Origin: Candidatus Zixiibacteriota bacterium | Lineage (GTDB): Bacteria > Zixibacteria > MSB-5A5 > UBA10806 > 4484-95 | DNA: 64,000 nt | Assembly: GCA_024231855.1 (NCBI GenBank) | Contig: JAAEQD010000106.1 | Coordinates: 1-64,000, forward strand | Direction of reading: 5' to 3' | Shown: positions 26,746 through 35,140 of the stretch, piece by piece | How positions within the stretch are numbered: the first letter of the stretch is position 1 | Layout of the letters: the number at the start of each line of letters is the position of its first letter | Notes under the pieces: model-generated | The model's database searches: none | Seen by the model: the letters and a program-made list of their open reading frames with translations, nothing else | What the model was told of the DNA's origin: nothing | Position numbers and translations under genes: made by a program

Positions 26746-27207
26746 TTATTCGTAGAACCTGACCGTATGATCCATCAGCTCGCCATTCTCATAAACGAAC
26801 TTGGCCGAGAAAAACGGCTTGTCATCCAGCCACTTGATAAATATCTTGTCGCCTTCCCAGAGGTTGAGATCAAGGAGCTTGTCGTTATCGATCCACTCGA
26901 GGTGACCCTCATCCGATTCTATCATCTCGCCGGTAAATTTATCGGCGGTGATTATATAAACATGCCAATCGTTGACGCCATCGAACATGGGAAATGTTAT
27001 TACGCCTTTCAGTATCGGATCGGTAATCTCAAGTCCTGATTCTTCCCTAATCTCCCTGATCGCGCACTCTTCGGGTGTTTCGCCCGGTTCGAATTTGCCG
27101 CCAAGGCCGTTCCATTTGCCCTCGTGCATGTCGTTTTCTTTTTTAATCCGATGTAACATCAGCGTTTTATCCTTGTGATGGATATAACAAAGCGTGGCCA
27201 GTATCAT
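26746..27207 (-). CDS. NUDIX hydrolase, 8-oxo-dGTP diphosphatase-like
   Basis: A 153-residue NUDIX protein. The box GGKFEPGETPEECAIREIRE continuing ESGLEI fits G-x5-E-x7-R-E-U-x-E-E-x-G-U exactly and supplies the metal-binding glutamates. The N-terminus ILATLCYIHHKDKTLMLHRI is typical of the MutT/NUDT1-like branch, which hydrolyses oxidised dNTPs such as 8-oxo-dGTP in the cytoplasm. The exact substrate is inferred. It is a housekeeping gene lying within the T9SS cargo genes, with a dispersed palindromic repeat just upstream at 27249-27280. Confidence 0.9.
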   Translation of the reverse strand: MILATLCYIHHKDKTLMLHRIKKENDMHEGKWNGLGGKFEPGETPEECAIREIREESGLEITDPILKGVITFPMFDGVNDWHVYIITADKFTGEMIESDEGHLEWIDNDKLLDLNLWEGDKIFIKWLDDKPFFSAKFVYENGELMDHTVRFYE

Positions 27208-27248
27208 ATTATCTCCGGTTTTTCCAGCACCAATTCACATAATCATCC

Positions 27249-27280
27249 AATTAGGGACAGACGAGGACGTCTGCCGCCCA
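27249..27280. repeat. dispersed palindromic repeat, copy 1
   Basis: A 32-base segment starting AATTAGGGACAGACGAGG and ending CTGCCGCCCA. Its core CAGACG-AGGA-CGTCTG folds into a hairpin. A similar segment lies at 53888-53920, so it looks like a REP-type intergenic element. Confidence 0.55.
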
Positions 27281-27347
27281 CAAAACTTATAATATTTTTT
27301 CAATTTAACCAATTAGTATTTCAATCATTTTGAGTAACTCGAAACCA

Positions 27348-27386
27348 TAAAAAAGGGGCGTTGCCGATATTTGCCCGACAACGCCC
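27348..27386 (-). terminator. rho-independent terminator
   Basis: GGGCGTTG (27356-27363) pairs with CAACGCCC (27379-27386). On the minus strand the stem is followed by CCTTTTTT, ending the transcript of the beta-helix gene whose stop lies 24 bases before. Confidence 0.88.
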
Positions 27387-27409
27387 TCCTCCATTTTATT
27401 AGAATCTTA

Positions 27410-28756
27410 TTATTTTAGCAGTAATAACCGCTTTGATTCTAGATATTGCCCGATCTTAAGCCTATAAAAATAAACACCGCTGGATAATCCTGAGGCATCG
27501 AATAATACTGTATTTGATCCGGCTTGATTATACCCATCTATCAGCGTTTGAACCTCCCGGCCCAGCATATCATATACTTTAAGCGTGATATGGGTCGGTT
27601 CGGGAACCGAATACGTGATCGTAGTATAAGCGTTGAATGGATTAGGGTAATTCTGGCTTAGAGAGATACGTACAGGATGACTATATGGATTATCATCCAC
27701 CGCGGCATTCAGATCGAAAAACAGCGCTCCCATATCAGCCCTGCTGCCGTCGGGATCTTGCGGCGAATCGGGATCACCGGCATTTATGCAGGGTGAATCG
27801 ACTGTCAGATTAAAATCGTTATTGACAGTATCGGCATAGAGGGGATCATCGGAGATATTACCATCGATACCGAGTTGATCGGATATGTCGCCGATCCAGT
27901 CGCCGCCTGTATTGCCGAAAATATCGGAATACGCGAAAGTGACATTAGGCGATTCATATAAAAATATGGCTTCGCCCTCGCCGTTAAACGAGATAATCGT
28001 ATTTAAAATATCGAATTCGCTTTCCCAGGATTCGATACCTCCTCCGGCCGGTGCCTGGTTATTAGAAATCGTGCAATTGATGATATTTACTAACACCGGA
28101 TTAGATTGAGCGGAAATCGCCCCGCCTTTCATGGTCGCCAGGTTTCGATATATCAAACAACCAGTAACGGTAGCCGAGCAGTTTTCGAAGAAGTACAACG
28201 CGCCGCCGTTGAAAGCCTCATTATCGGAAAATCTGCAATCGTTTATCACCGGCGATCCGCCAACCGATCCAATCGCGCCGCCTGCAGCCGCGAAGTTACC
28301 TATGAATGTGACATTTGAAATCGTGGGCGATGAATTATGAGTATAAACGCCGCCGCCGTCGCAATCGGGGCACGGGGCATCGGCCACTCCATTTATTATC
28401 GTCAGATCGCTGAGCACCGATTCATTACCTTCGTCATTATCGAAAATAAATCCGCGCTGGGATACCATATCGTATTCGCCCTCGACATCAATGATACAGG
28501 CTTCCGCGTTTCCACTTTGAGAACGGATGGTAATAGCCTTCCCAGCATAGCTGATATCCTTGTTGCCGCGGCCGCTAAATGAACCGTCGGTTAATTCAAT
28601 TAAGTCACCGTCCACGGCTGAATCAACCGCCGCCTGGACTGTGGCGAAATCACCGGAGCCGTCGGGATGGATCGTGTAAATCGTACCGAACGCGCTTCCG
28701 CTGAGGCTGATTAAAGCCAATAATACCATGCCAAAGATGCAGATTTTGGTTTTCAT
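27410..28756 (-). CDS. T9SS cargo, right-handed parallel beta-helix protein
   Basis: A 448-residue secreted protein. The signal peptide MKTKICIFGMVLLALISLSG leads into TIYTIHPDGSGDFATVQAAV, the standard beta-helix opening, and GGGVYTHNSSPTISNVTFIG and GGAIGSVGGSPVINDCRFSD coils follow. The C-terminus has SQNYPNPFNAYTTITYSVPE, GREVQTLIDGYNQAGSN and the final KRLLLLK, a type IX sorting domain. It resembles the genes at 19190 and 20662 in plan and is probably a paralogue. It is followed by a clear terminator. Confidence 0.85.
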   Translation of the reverse strand: MKTKICIFGMVLLALISLSGSAFGTIYTIHPDGSGDFATVQAAVDSAVDGDLIELTDGSFSGRGNKDISYAGKAITIRSQSGNAEACIIDVEGEYDMVSQRGFIFDNDEGNESVLSDLTIINGVADAPCPDCDGGGVYTHNSSPTISNVTFIGNFAAAGGAIGSVGGSPVINDCRFSDNEAFNGGALYFFENCSATVTGCLIYRNLATMKGGAISAQSNPVLVNIINCTISNNQAPAGGGIESWESEFDILNTIISFNGEGEAIFLYESPNVTFAYSDIFGNTGGDWIGDISDQLGIDGNISDDPLYADTVNNDFNLTVDSPCINAGDPDSPQDPDGSRADMGALFFDLNAAVDDNPYSHPVRISLSQNYPNPFNAYTTITYSVPEPTHITLKVYDMLGREVQTLIDGYNQAGSNTVLFDASGLSSGVYFYRLKIGQYLESKRLLLLK

Positions 28757-28813
28757 TATTTGTGCCTTCTTTTACTACTCGCCGCTATCATTAATTATTA
28801 ATTAAACTTGTTT

Positions 28814-28852
28814 AAAAAGGGAAGACGATCTGGAAATCGCCTTCTCCTTTTT
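28814..28852 (-). terminator. rho-independent terminator
   Basis: An imperfect hairpin (AAAGGGAAGACGAT against ATCGCCTTCTCCTTT) lies 30 bases past the stop of the Omp28-like gene. On the minus strand it is followed by TTTTTAAAC. Confidence 0.7.
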
Positions 28853-28881
28853 GAAACTTGTATTTCTAATCCCGCGACGAC

Positions 28882-30708
28882 CTATTTTATCAAGGTCATT
28901 TGCCTGGATGAGGAATAATCGTCAGTCGTTAGTTTATAGAAATACACTCCGGATGACACATTCACACCGGCATCGTTCTTGCCATCCCAGACAACCGAAT
29001 GATGACCGGCATCGAGTTGGCCATCTACCAACGTATTGATTTTCTGGCCCATCACATTGTAAATCTCCAGCGTGATACCGCCGGCCTGTTTGAGCGAGAA
29101 ATTCAACGTTGTAGTCGGATTAAATGGATTGGGATAGTTATTGCCCAGCCTGGTAGTCAGCGGAAGCGAAGCGGTCTCATCGTCGATAGCCGTAGGAGTG
29201 AGATCCGGAAGCATCACTTTAGTTCCCTGAAGTATTTCCTGATCATCGAGGTTCTGGATGAAGGCGGTGATTTCGCAATTTTCATATTCCCAGGCGGTAT
29301 TAAACGTGAAGCTGAGATCAATCGCCAGGTTGTCACTGGAGCTGAATTCAATAGTCGTGCCATACTGATCCGGAACCATAAGTCTTTCTACCCAATCGAG
29401 ATGGTTTTGTCCCTGCCAATTGTATGAGATATCCGATTCGGTCAGGGCAACATGAAGGACCATATTTTCCCAGGCAATATTGGCCATCTTGTTGACCAGC
29501 ACGGTTAAGTCATAGTTGTTACCTTCATTTTCGCCGTGTATATCAATCGTGAAAGCTGAATTGATCGGTTTGCGTTCTTCATATATCGGCAGGTAGGTTG
29601 AATACATGCTCTGATCATGACTTCCACCCACTACTTTTTCAACGCCATCGAATACCGCGGTCGGAAAGCCCGAGATTCCATAATAAGTATTTCTGGCATT
29701 ACTGTAGACATTCGCGAATGGATCGCCGTTATGATACTCAACCACGGCCACATCATGACCGAAATCAACCATGTCTTCCGCGCCCATGGCCGCGCCGGGG
29801 CAATATGTGCACCAGGTACCTGTGCCTATTTCCAGAAGTACCATTTCGCGTTCGGTGGTATAGGTGTTGAACCAGGCATTTTTGGTGTCGTTGGAAGGAT
29901 CCTCGTCACCGTCAAGATCCACACTCGCCACAACCTCGAAAAGTTCGTTTTCGGCAGACGCCACATAGCCGGGGAATACGACTATTTCGGCTTCGCCGGG
30001 ACCTAACGTTATCGAAGTGATGGTTTCATTATATACTTCGCTGTCAGCGAGATTAACAACACAGTTGGCGTCGAATGTTTCGGCATTGGTGCCAAAATTA
30101 CAAACTTCAACCCGCGCCAATACCGTGGCGCCGGGCTCGTACTGGGAGTTTACGTTGATGGCGTTAACCCGGGCGTCATGATCGAGCGGCACGAATAGAG
30201 ACGCGTCATCAATATACCAGTAATCGACATTGAATGATGAGCCGGTAAAGAACCAGCAGATTTGAAAATCGGACGCGCCGACATCGCTGTTGTCAATATC
30301 AACCAGAACCGTAATCGGTCCGACATTACCGCTGGGATTGGCTATCTGCCAGACAGTACTCCAGCTTCCGCCACTCGATCTGGTTGCTACTCCAATAGTA
30401 TAGGCGCCACCATAGTGGTCAACCATATGGCTGAACTGGGCTTTTAAATTACTTGTCACGCCCGTCAGATCAATTTCCGGTGAGATGAATCTCGACATTC
30501 CGTTAAATTGCGGCGACCAATCGAAAACCAATTCAGGGGCAGCGCCCCCGGCATTACTACTGGCACCGGAATGCCAGTTTGTCGGATGAGCGTCAACTGA
30601 CCAACCGGCGGGCGGAATCGCCCCGCTGAAATCCTCCGAAATGAAAGTTTGCGCGGCCAGCATCGCTGGTAATAACGCGATTATCAAAGTTAATACTATT
30701 TTTTTCAT
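28882..30708 (-). CDS. T9SS cargo with Omp28-like thioredoxin-fold domain
   Basis: A 608-residue secreted protein starting MKKIVLTLIIALLPAMLAAQ. The N-terminal ~190 residues are a beta-sandwich (FISEDFSGAIPPAGWSVDAH; cleaved-adhesin/MAM-like). The middle holds MVLLEIGTGTWCTYCPGAA, a thioredoxin-fold region with a C-x-x-C pair followed by GISGFPTAVFDG, matching the Omp28-related family. The C-terminus GNNYPNPFNPTTTLNFSLKQ and final RQMTLIK form the type IX sorting domain. The CxxC pair and the cis-proline-like FP could give thiol redox activity outside the cell, which is inference. It begins the cargo run; a plausible promoter region of about 155 bases lies upstream. Confidence 0.85.
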   Translation of the reverse strand: MKKIVLTLIIALLPAMLAAQTFISEDFSGAIPPAGWSVDAHPTNWHSGASSNAGGAAPELVFDWSPQFNGMSRFISPEIDLTGVTSNLKAQFSHMVDHYGGAYTIGVATRSSGGSWSTVWQIANPSGNVGPITVLVDIDNSDVGASDFQICWFFTGSSFNVDYWYIDDASLFVPLDHDARVNAINVNSQYEPGATVLARVEVCNFGTNAETFDANCVVNLADSEVYNETITSITLGPGEAEIVVFPGYVASAENELFEVVASVDLDGDEDPSNDTKNAWFNTYTTEREMVLLEIGTGTWCTYCPGAAMGAEDMVDFGHDVAVVEYHNGDPFANVYSNARNTYYGISGFPTAVFDGVEKVVGGSHDQSMYSTYLPIYEERKPINSAFTIDIHGENEGNNYDLTVLVNKMANIAWENMVLHVALTESDISYNWQGQNHLDWVERLMVPDQYGTTIEFSSSDNLAIDLSFTFNTAWEYENCEITAFIQNLDDQEILQGTKVMLPDLTPTAIDDETASLPLTTRLGNNYPNPFNPTTTLNFSLKQAGGITLEIYNVMGQKINTLVDGQLDAGHHSVVWDGKNDAGVNVSSGVYFYKLTTDDYSSSRQMTLIK

Positions 30709-30863
30709 TTTTATTTCTCCACGATTTTTACTTAAACATCTTATAAATCAATCACGATGTTGTTGTATAATCACCTCCCGGATTTGTGGTAAACACACAT
30801 TTTTCACTTTACTTATACGATTAGTATTTATATTCATTTCCACCGCTCTGTATAATCTCTTGC

Positions 30864-31715
30864 TTAACGCAAATGACCGATATTTTGGATTTTCTCCCAG
30901 GTTTTAAGTTCAATCGAATGCTGCCAGAAAAACTCGAATAAGGCATAGAAAGCATTAACGATAGTACTCTGTTTGATTAGGGACATAGTCAATTCTCCGG
31001 AGGGGCCGAAAGGCTCCTCCTCGGCCATCAGTAATAACTCTCTATCGAATATCATCATCTTCAACGGCAGTTTTTCGGCGACTTTGAACTGCTCGCCTTT
31101 TTCCTGAAGTTTTTTCATGTCTTTCACAACCCAGGCATCATCCGGAAGCTCAAGTTCGAAAACCCATCGCACAATCCCGCCGCGATCGATTACGCCTTCG
31201 CTTTCTCTGTCCTGTTGGCTCGATTTTTCCTCGGTATCGCAGGCATAGGGCCGACGACCAAATCCCAGAAGTTCCGTTTGGGCGTTATGTACGAGCTGGC
31301 AATAGCGATAGTGTATATTCTCATTACCTCGGAGAACCTCTATATATTCCAGAGGTTCGGCAACCTTGTTCGAGGTGGAATACAAATCGAAAAGCTCATC
31401 CTTCAGGCTAAACGAGCTTTCCAGGCGTTGTTGCAGACTTTGGAATGATGAATTCAGCGTCACTTTGGGGTTGATGATCTCGAAAGTACGTTTGCGGCCG
31501 GCTTTTCTCTCGGTACAGTAGCCCTGACGGATTAAGCCACCGACGATCTCATAGATTTTGCTCTGGGGAACTCCGGAGATCTTCTGTAGATCGGTAGCCG
31601 TAGCAGATCGCTTATTTAGAAGCGCCAGGTAAACCTTGGCCTCGCGTTCTGACATACCGACATCAATAAGACATTTAATAAGCCTGGATCCATTATTTTG
31701 ACTACTACCGGACAT
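30864..31715 (-). CDS. TrmB-family transcriptional regulator
   Basis: The start at 31715 (MSGSSQNNGSRLIKCLIDVG) has AAAGG upstream; an 18-residue longer frame and an internal GTG are alternatives. The 283-residue protein has an N-terminal winged helix: MSEREAKVYLALLNKRSATA and DLQKISGVPQSKIYEIVGGL, the TrmB signature. The C-terminal half is an effector domain with PLEYIEVLRGNENIHYRYCQ. TrmB proteins sense sugars or other small molecules, mostly in archaea and in some bacteria. It lies directly upstream of the T9SS cargo genes on the same strand and could regulate them, but it could equally be independent. Confidence 0.85.
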   Translation of the reverse strand: MSGSSQNNGSRLIKCLIDVGMSEREAKVYLALLNKRSATATDLQKISGVPQSKIYEIVGGLIRQGYCTERKAGRKRTFEIINPKVTLNSSFQSLQQRLESSFSLKDELFDLYSTSNKVAEPLEYIEVLRGNENIHYRYCQLVHNAQTELLGFGRRPYACDTEEKSSQQDRESEGVIDRGGIVRWVFELELPDDAWVVKDMKKLQEKGEQFKVAEKLPLKMMIFDRELLLMAEEEPFGPSGELTMSLIKQSTIVNAFYALFEFFWQHSIELKTWEKIQNIGHLR

Positions 31716-31938
31716 AAAACCTTTAGTAACGAGCACTTCAGAGGTTATTACCCCCAGGGGGTAATGCATTTATTTCAATATAAACATTCGTATCTTGAAG
31801 TCAAGTTTTTTCTGATTGGGTTGTAATATTTTGATTAGGGGGCTATGTTTGGCTTGGGTTATATGATTATCTTATTGGTATTATGTGGGTTATGTGAAGT
31901 AATGTTTAATCGGTTAAAATGAAGCTGGATAAAATATA

Positions 31939-32010
31939 TGGGCGGTATCCCGGTTAATACCGGGATGGCATTCCCGACTTAAGGTAGGGATACTCCAACC
32001 GACTGAGCTT
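31939..32010 (-). pseudogene. degenerate tRNA-like sequence
   Basis: Read on the minus strand this has GCTCAGTCGGTTGGAG (D-arm-like), an imperfect anticodon arm, a T-arm-like stem ATCCCGG...CCGGGAT whose loop lacks TTC, and an acceptor 3' strand ACCGCCCA. The 5' acceptor strand is missing. It resembles the partial tRNA at 51451-51499 and marks the left flank of the tRNA-Val island locus. Confidence 0.5.
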
Positions 32011-32054
32011 TTCATTAGGTTATGGTAATTATTCGATTGGATTCAGTAATTAAA

Positions 32055-32096
32055 TGGGCGGTACCGGACTCGAACCAGTGGCTCCCAGCGTGTAAG
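32055..32096 (-). pseudogene. tRNA-Val 3' half (distal attachment-site copy)
   Basis: The minus strand reads from the anticodon loop CTTACAC through the T-arm CACTGG-TTCGAGT-CCGGT to ACCGCCCA. It matches the 3' half of the intact tRNA-Val at 51313-51390 with a few changes. No 5' half precedes it. This is what a displaced attachment site of a tRNA-targeting integrative element looks like. Confidence 0.7.
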
Positions 32097-32222
32097 CAAC
32101 AGGCCAAGCCACTATCAGGATTGCCCTGATTTGCTTCGCTCCATCACCACTATTTCATCCCATTAATTATATAACAACAGCTGGCTGTAAATCTGTGGAA
32201 TTCTCTGGAGAAAGTTAAAAAT

Positions 32223-32356
32223 GACGGGACACACATGCCCCGTCATTATATTACATCAGTTTCGGAAAAGTAACAATTAAAAGCCGTCACGATTTTGTCA
32301 CGGTGCGACTTAACTCGTTGTGCCACAAGGGTGAATTTGGGGTTCGATTTCCCCGT
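32223..32356 (+). repeat. long direct repeat, left copy, flanking the metal-efflux module
   Basis: About 130 bases nearly repeated at 38489-38622 (about eight mismatches and one indel over the best 118). It contains a CGGG...CCCCG hairpin-like start, the segment GTCACGATTTTGTCAC and ends with a T-arm-like GGGGTTCGATTTCCCC. It has the look of an attachment-site half with tRNA-derived end. After the T-arm the two copies diverge. Confidence 0.75.
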
Positions 32357-32711
32357 CTCTTGCTCTTGCTTTCGATACTCATATATGACATCATTGATGA
32401 TATATAAATGCATAGTGAACTTCCCTCCTATTGTGAATAGGATAAGCATTGAATTTGTCTATACTTGAATCAACCCGACTGAACAGGATAGCACTAAGCT
32501 GTTAATTAACAACCGATTAAAAACTACTATTTAGTGCACTCAACCACTTCCCCACCGATAATGATTTAATGTCCTTTCAGGGCAGAATAATTAAATTTTG
32601 ATCAAAAACTACTTTGATTAAATGTAAATTGCATTATATTGATATAGAAGAAGTTAGTAAGATTTTGGCAAACATGGAACATTTTATCCGGTGAGGCAGT
32701 TAGGTTACTTG
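32357..32711. other. intergenic before the metal-efflux operon, 355 bases
   Basis: No gene is supported. The AT-rich last 130 bases (ATTAAATTTTGATC through TTATATTGATAT) should hold the promoter of the efflux operon. A short frame at 32246-32449 (minus) overlaps the repeat and has no convincing features. Confidence 0.4.
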
Positions 32712-33041
32712 ATGAATCATATCCGCAAATATTCGCTTTTATTGCTTATCGGTTTAACCTGTCTTATTCTCATGACAAATTCCTCGGCAGGATTCAGCCA
32801 AAAAGCTACTATGCCTTTGCACGAAGAAGAATGCGGCGACGAATGTCCGGAACAGTGTGAGGATTCTAACCAGAATTGCGATGACTGTGTTTGCTGCAAT
32901 CATACGATTCATATGAATTTTCAATATATTTATATTTTCAATCTATCGAATTTAAAGCCAACATCTACCGTAAGTTTCTCTCCCGTTTCTTACGAAAGAA
33001 TTCTGGTCAACCAAATAGATCACCCTCCCAAATCCATTTAA
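32712..33041 (+). CDS. small exported Cys-rich protein of the metal-efflux operon
   Basis: The start is placed at 32712 (MNHIRKYSLLLLIGLTCLIL), which begins a clear signal peptide; an ATG seven codons earlier gives a less hydrophobic lead. The mature part of about 80 residues has EEECGDECPEQCEDSNQNCD and DCVCCNHTIHM, eight cysteines and several acidic residues and histidines that could bind soft metals such as Cu or Ag. It lies about 110 bases upstream of the adaptor gene in the same direction. I do not recognise a named family. A periplasmic metal chaperone or sensor is a reasonable inference from composition and context. Confidence 0.65.
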   Translation: MNHIRKYSLLLLIGLTCLILMTNSSAGFSQKATMPLHEEECGDECPEQCEDSNQNCDDCVCCNHTIHMNFQYIYIFNLSNLKPTSTVSFSPVSYERILVNQIDHPPKSI

Positions 33042-33151
33042 TTTATCCAAGCGGCTTTTACCGCAGTTTAAGCTAAAAACAGGCAAAGAATTTGGAACGA
33101 TCCAAACACTCTTTTGTCATCATTTTAAACTTTAGGTATAGGAAAATTTAA

Positions 33152-35131
33152 ATGGGTCTGATAAATAAAATAAGTAAATTGCCAGTACCGGCAATTCTAA
33201 TTATTATGATTTTTCTCGGGTGCAATAACCAGGAAATAGCAGACGAGCAAAACCGACAGTCCGAAAACGAGTATACACAAATCGGCAACCAGAAATCCCC
33301 CGGTGAATATGATACGACATCTCAGATGGTAAGCCAAGATGACGAGCAACTCGACTGGTGCTACGAGCACTCCGTTCCGGAATCGCAATGTACTCAATGT
33401 AATCCCAATCTGATAGCCGGATTCAAAAAAAGTGGCGATTGGTGCGCCGGCTGCGGATTGCCAGAGTCTCACTGCAGGATCTGTAATCCGGAAATTATGT
33501 TTCCTCAGGAGATCGTTATTAAAGAACGCAAGGCAAACTCTTCACGGGCCGATAAGCAGGAATACGAGCAACTCGACTGGTGCTACGAGCACTCCGTTCC
33601 GGAATCGCAATGTACTCAATGTAATCCCAATCTGATAGCCGGATTCAAACAAAGTGGCGATTGGTGCGCTGGATGCGGATTGCCGGAGTCTCACTGCAGG
33701 ATCTGTAATCCGGAAATTATGTTTCCTCAGGAGATTATTATTAAGGAACGCGAGGCAAACTCTTCACGGGCCGATAAGCAGGAATACGAGCAACTCGACT
33801 GGTGTTATGAGCACTCCGTTCCAGAATCGCAATGCACGCAATGTAGACCTGATCTGATAGCCGGATTCAAACAAAGTGGCGATTGGTGTCCTCCGCACGA
33901 TCTTCCCGAATCACATTGCAGATTATGCAATCCCGGGATTGAATTTCCGCAGGAGGTTTTAATTAGAGAACGTCTGATCACTTCTGCACAGAATGAGATC
34001 GAAGTCTCACTATTTTTCCGTCCAAACGCCAACAAGTGCGCCACCGATGGCGCGCTGATTCAATTTGCCTCAAACGAGACGGTTGAGAGAGCCGGCATAT
34101 CCGTGCAGACGGTTCGTAAAGCAAATTATAGTAATGTCATAGAAGCGCCGGCGGAGGTGGTGTTCGATGAAACCAAAACATTGGTGATATCGACAACGGT
34201 TTCAGCACTGGTTTCCAGATGGCTGGTCTCGCCCGGCGACGCTGTTGATCACGGTGAGCCGATTGCTATTCTGCAGGCTCCCGAAATTGCAGGTTTGAAA
34301 TCATCGCTGATATCCAAACACTCCGACTACGAACTCGAACGTAAAGAGTTGGAGCGGCACATGGAAATGAAACAGCGTAACCTTATAAGTACGGTTGACT
34401 TTGACAGGCAAGTCGCGTTAACAGAAAAAGCACAAGCGGAGTTAACTAGCGCAAGGGGGATGTTACTGGCGACAGGATTGGATGAAAGTGATATTGATTA
34501 CGTGATATCGAACAATAGCGTATCAAACCAGTTCACCTTACGGGCGGGTTCAGCTGGAGTTATTGCTGTACGTATAGCGAAACTCGGCCGCTTGTATGGT
34601 GCTGGTGAAGCGTTGGCGATGGTAGCCGATCCCGAGGCGATATGGATCGAAGCACAACTGTCCGAGGTGAAGCTCAAAGCGGTAGCCCCCGGCCAGGAGT
34701 TGATATATACTTCTGACGATCGAAGTATGAATCGCGCGGGGGGTAAAATTATTTGGGTCTCCGATTTTTTGGATCAGCATACGCGAACCGGTACCGTCAG
34801 GGCCCGAGTTGTCGATAGAAACCACGGTCTCAGTACCGGCGAATTTGGCAGGGTCAAGATTTTTAAGAAAGACAATGAAAATGCAGTACTTGTACCCAAA
34901 GACGCGGTTCAATGGGAGGGGTGCTGCAATGTTGTATTCGTACAAGAGACGCTAGATCGATATCGTCCACGAAAAGTTGAGTTAGTCGACAGCGATGGGC
35001 CGTTCTACCAGGCTCTCGGCGGAATCGGCGCAGGCGAACGGGTAGTTGTGGATGGTTCTTTTTTGCTTAAAACCGAACTTAAAAAATCTAGTATAGGCGC
35101 CGGGTGCTGCGGCCTTGAACCGCTTGGTTAG
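33152..35131 (+). CDS. RND efflux periplasmic adaptor (CusB/CzcB family) with three N-terminal Cys-rich modules
   Basis: A 659-residue protein, much longer than a typical adaptor (~400). It has a lipoprotein-like signal (IIMIFLGC near residue 24). Three tandem modules follow at about residues 65-270, each 74 residues, with the pattern DWCYEHSVPESQCTQCNP and DWCAGCGLPESHCRICNP; the third module has DWCPPHDLPESHCRLCNP. The rest is the adaptor proper: a beta-barrel/lipoyl part (VVFDETKTLVISTTVSALVS), a helical hairpin (ELERKELERHMEMKQRNLIS) and a C-terminal domain ending LKKSSIGAGCCGLEPLG. It should link the inner-membrane pump at 35141 to an outer-membrane channel, with the cysteine modules capturing metal. 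No TolC-like gene adjoins. Confidence 0.88.
   Translation: MGLINKISKLPVPAILIIMIFLGCNNQEIADEQNRQSENEYTQIGNQKSPGEYDTTSQMVSQDDEQLDWCYEHSVPESQCTQCNPNLIAGFKKSGDWCAGCGLPESHCRICNPEIMFPQEIVIKERKANSSRADKQEYEQLDWCYEHSVPESQCTQCNPNLIAGFKQSGDWCAGCGLPESHCRICNPEIMFPQEIIIKEREANSSRADKQEYEQLDWCYEHSVPESQCTQCRPDLIAGFKQSGDWCPPHDLPESHCRLCNPGIEFPQEVLIRERLITSAQNEIEVSLFFRPNANKCATDGALIQFASNETVERAGISVQTVRKANYSNVIEAPAEVVFDETKTLVISTTVSALVSRWLVSPGDAVDHGEPIAILQAPEIAGLKSSLISKHSDYELERKELERHMEMKQRNLISTVDFDRQVALTEKAQAELTSARGMLLATGLDESDIDYVISNNSVSNQFTLRAGSAGVIAVRIAKLGRLYGAGEALAMVADPEAIWIEAQLSEVKLKAVAPGQELIYTSDDRSMNRAGGKIIWVSDFLDQHTRTGTVRARVVDRNHGLSTGEFGRVKIFKKDNENAVLVPKDAVQWEGCCNVVFVQETLDRYRPRKVELVDSDGPFYQALGGIGAGERVVVDGSFLLKTELKKSSIGAGCCGLEPLG
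33344..33990 (+). repeat. three tandem 222-bp coding repeats
   Basis: The units begin at 33344, 33566 and 33788 (exactly 222 bases, 74 codons, apart). Copies 1 and 2 are almost identical at the DNA level while copy 3 is more diverged, particularly in its second half. This indicates a recent duplication of the first module. Confidence 0.92.
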
Positions 35132-35140
35132 AGGTTAATC

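Noticed and set aside
32246-32449. Minus-strand 67-residue frame in the left long repeat
   Set aside because: It overlaps the direct repeat and a T-arm-like element, has no recognisable motif and is not preserved in the right repeat copy.
33344-33990. CRISPR-like or phase-variable microsatellite repeat
   Set aside because: The 222-base period keeps the reading frame and encodes repeated Cys-rich modules; there are no short repeats with unique spacers.
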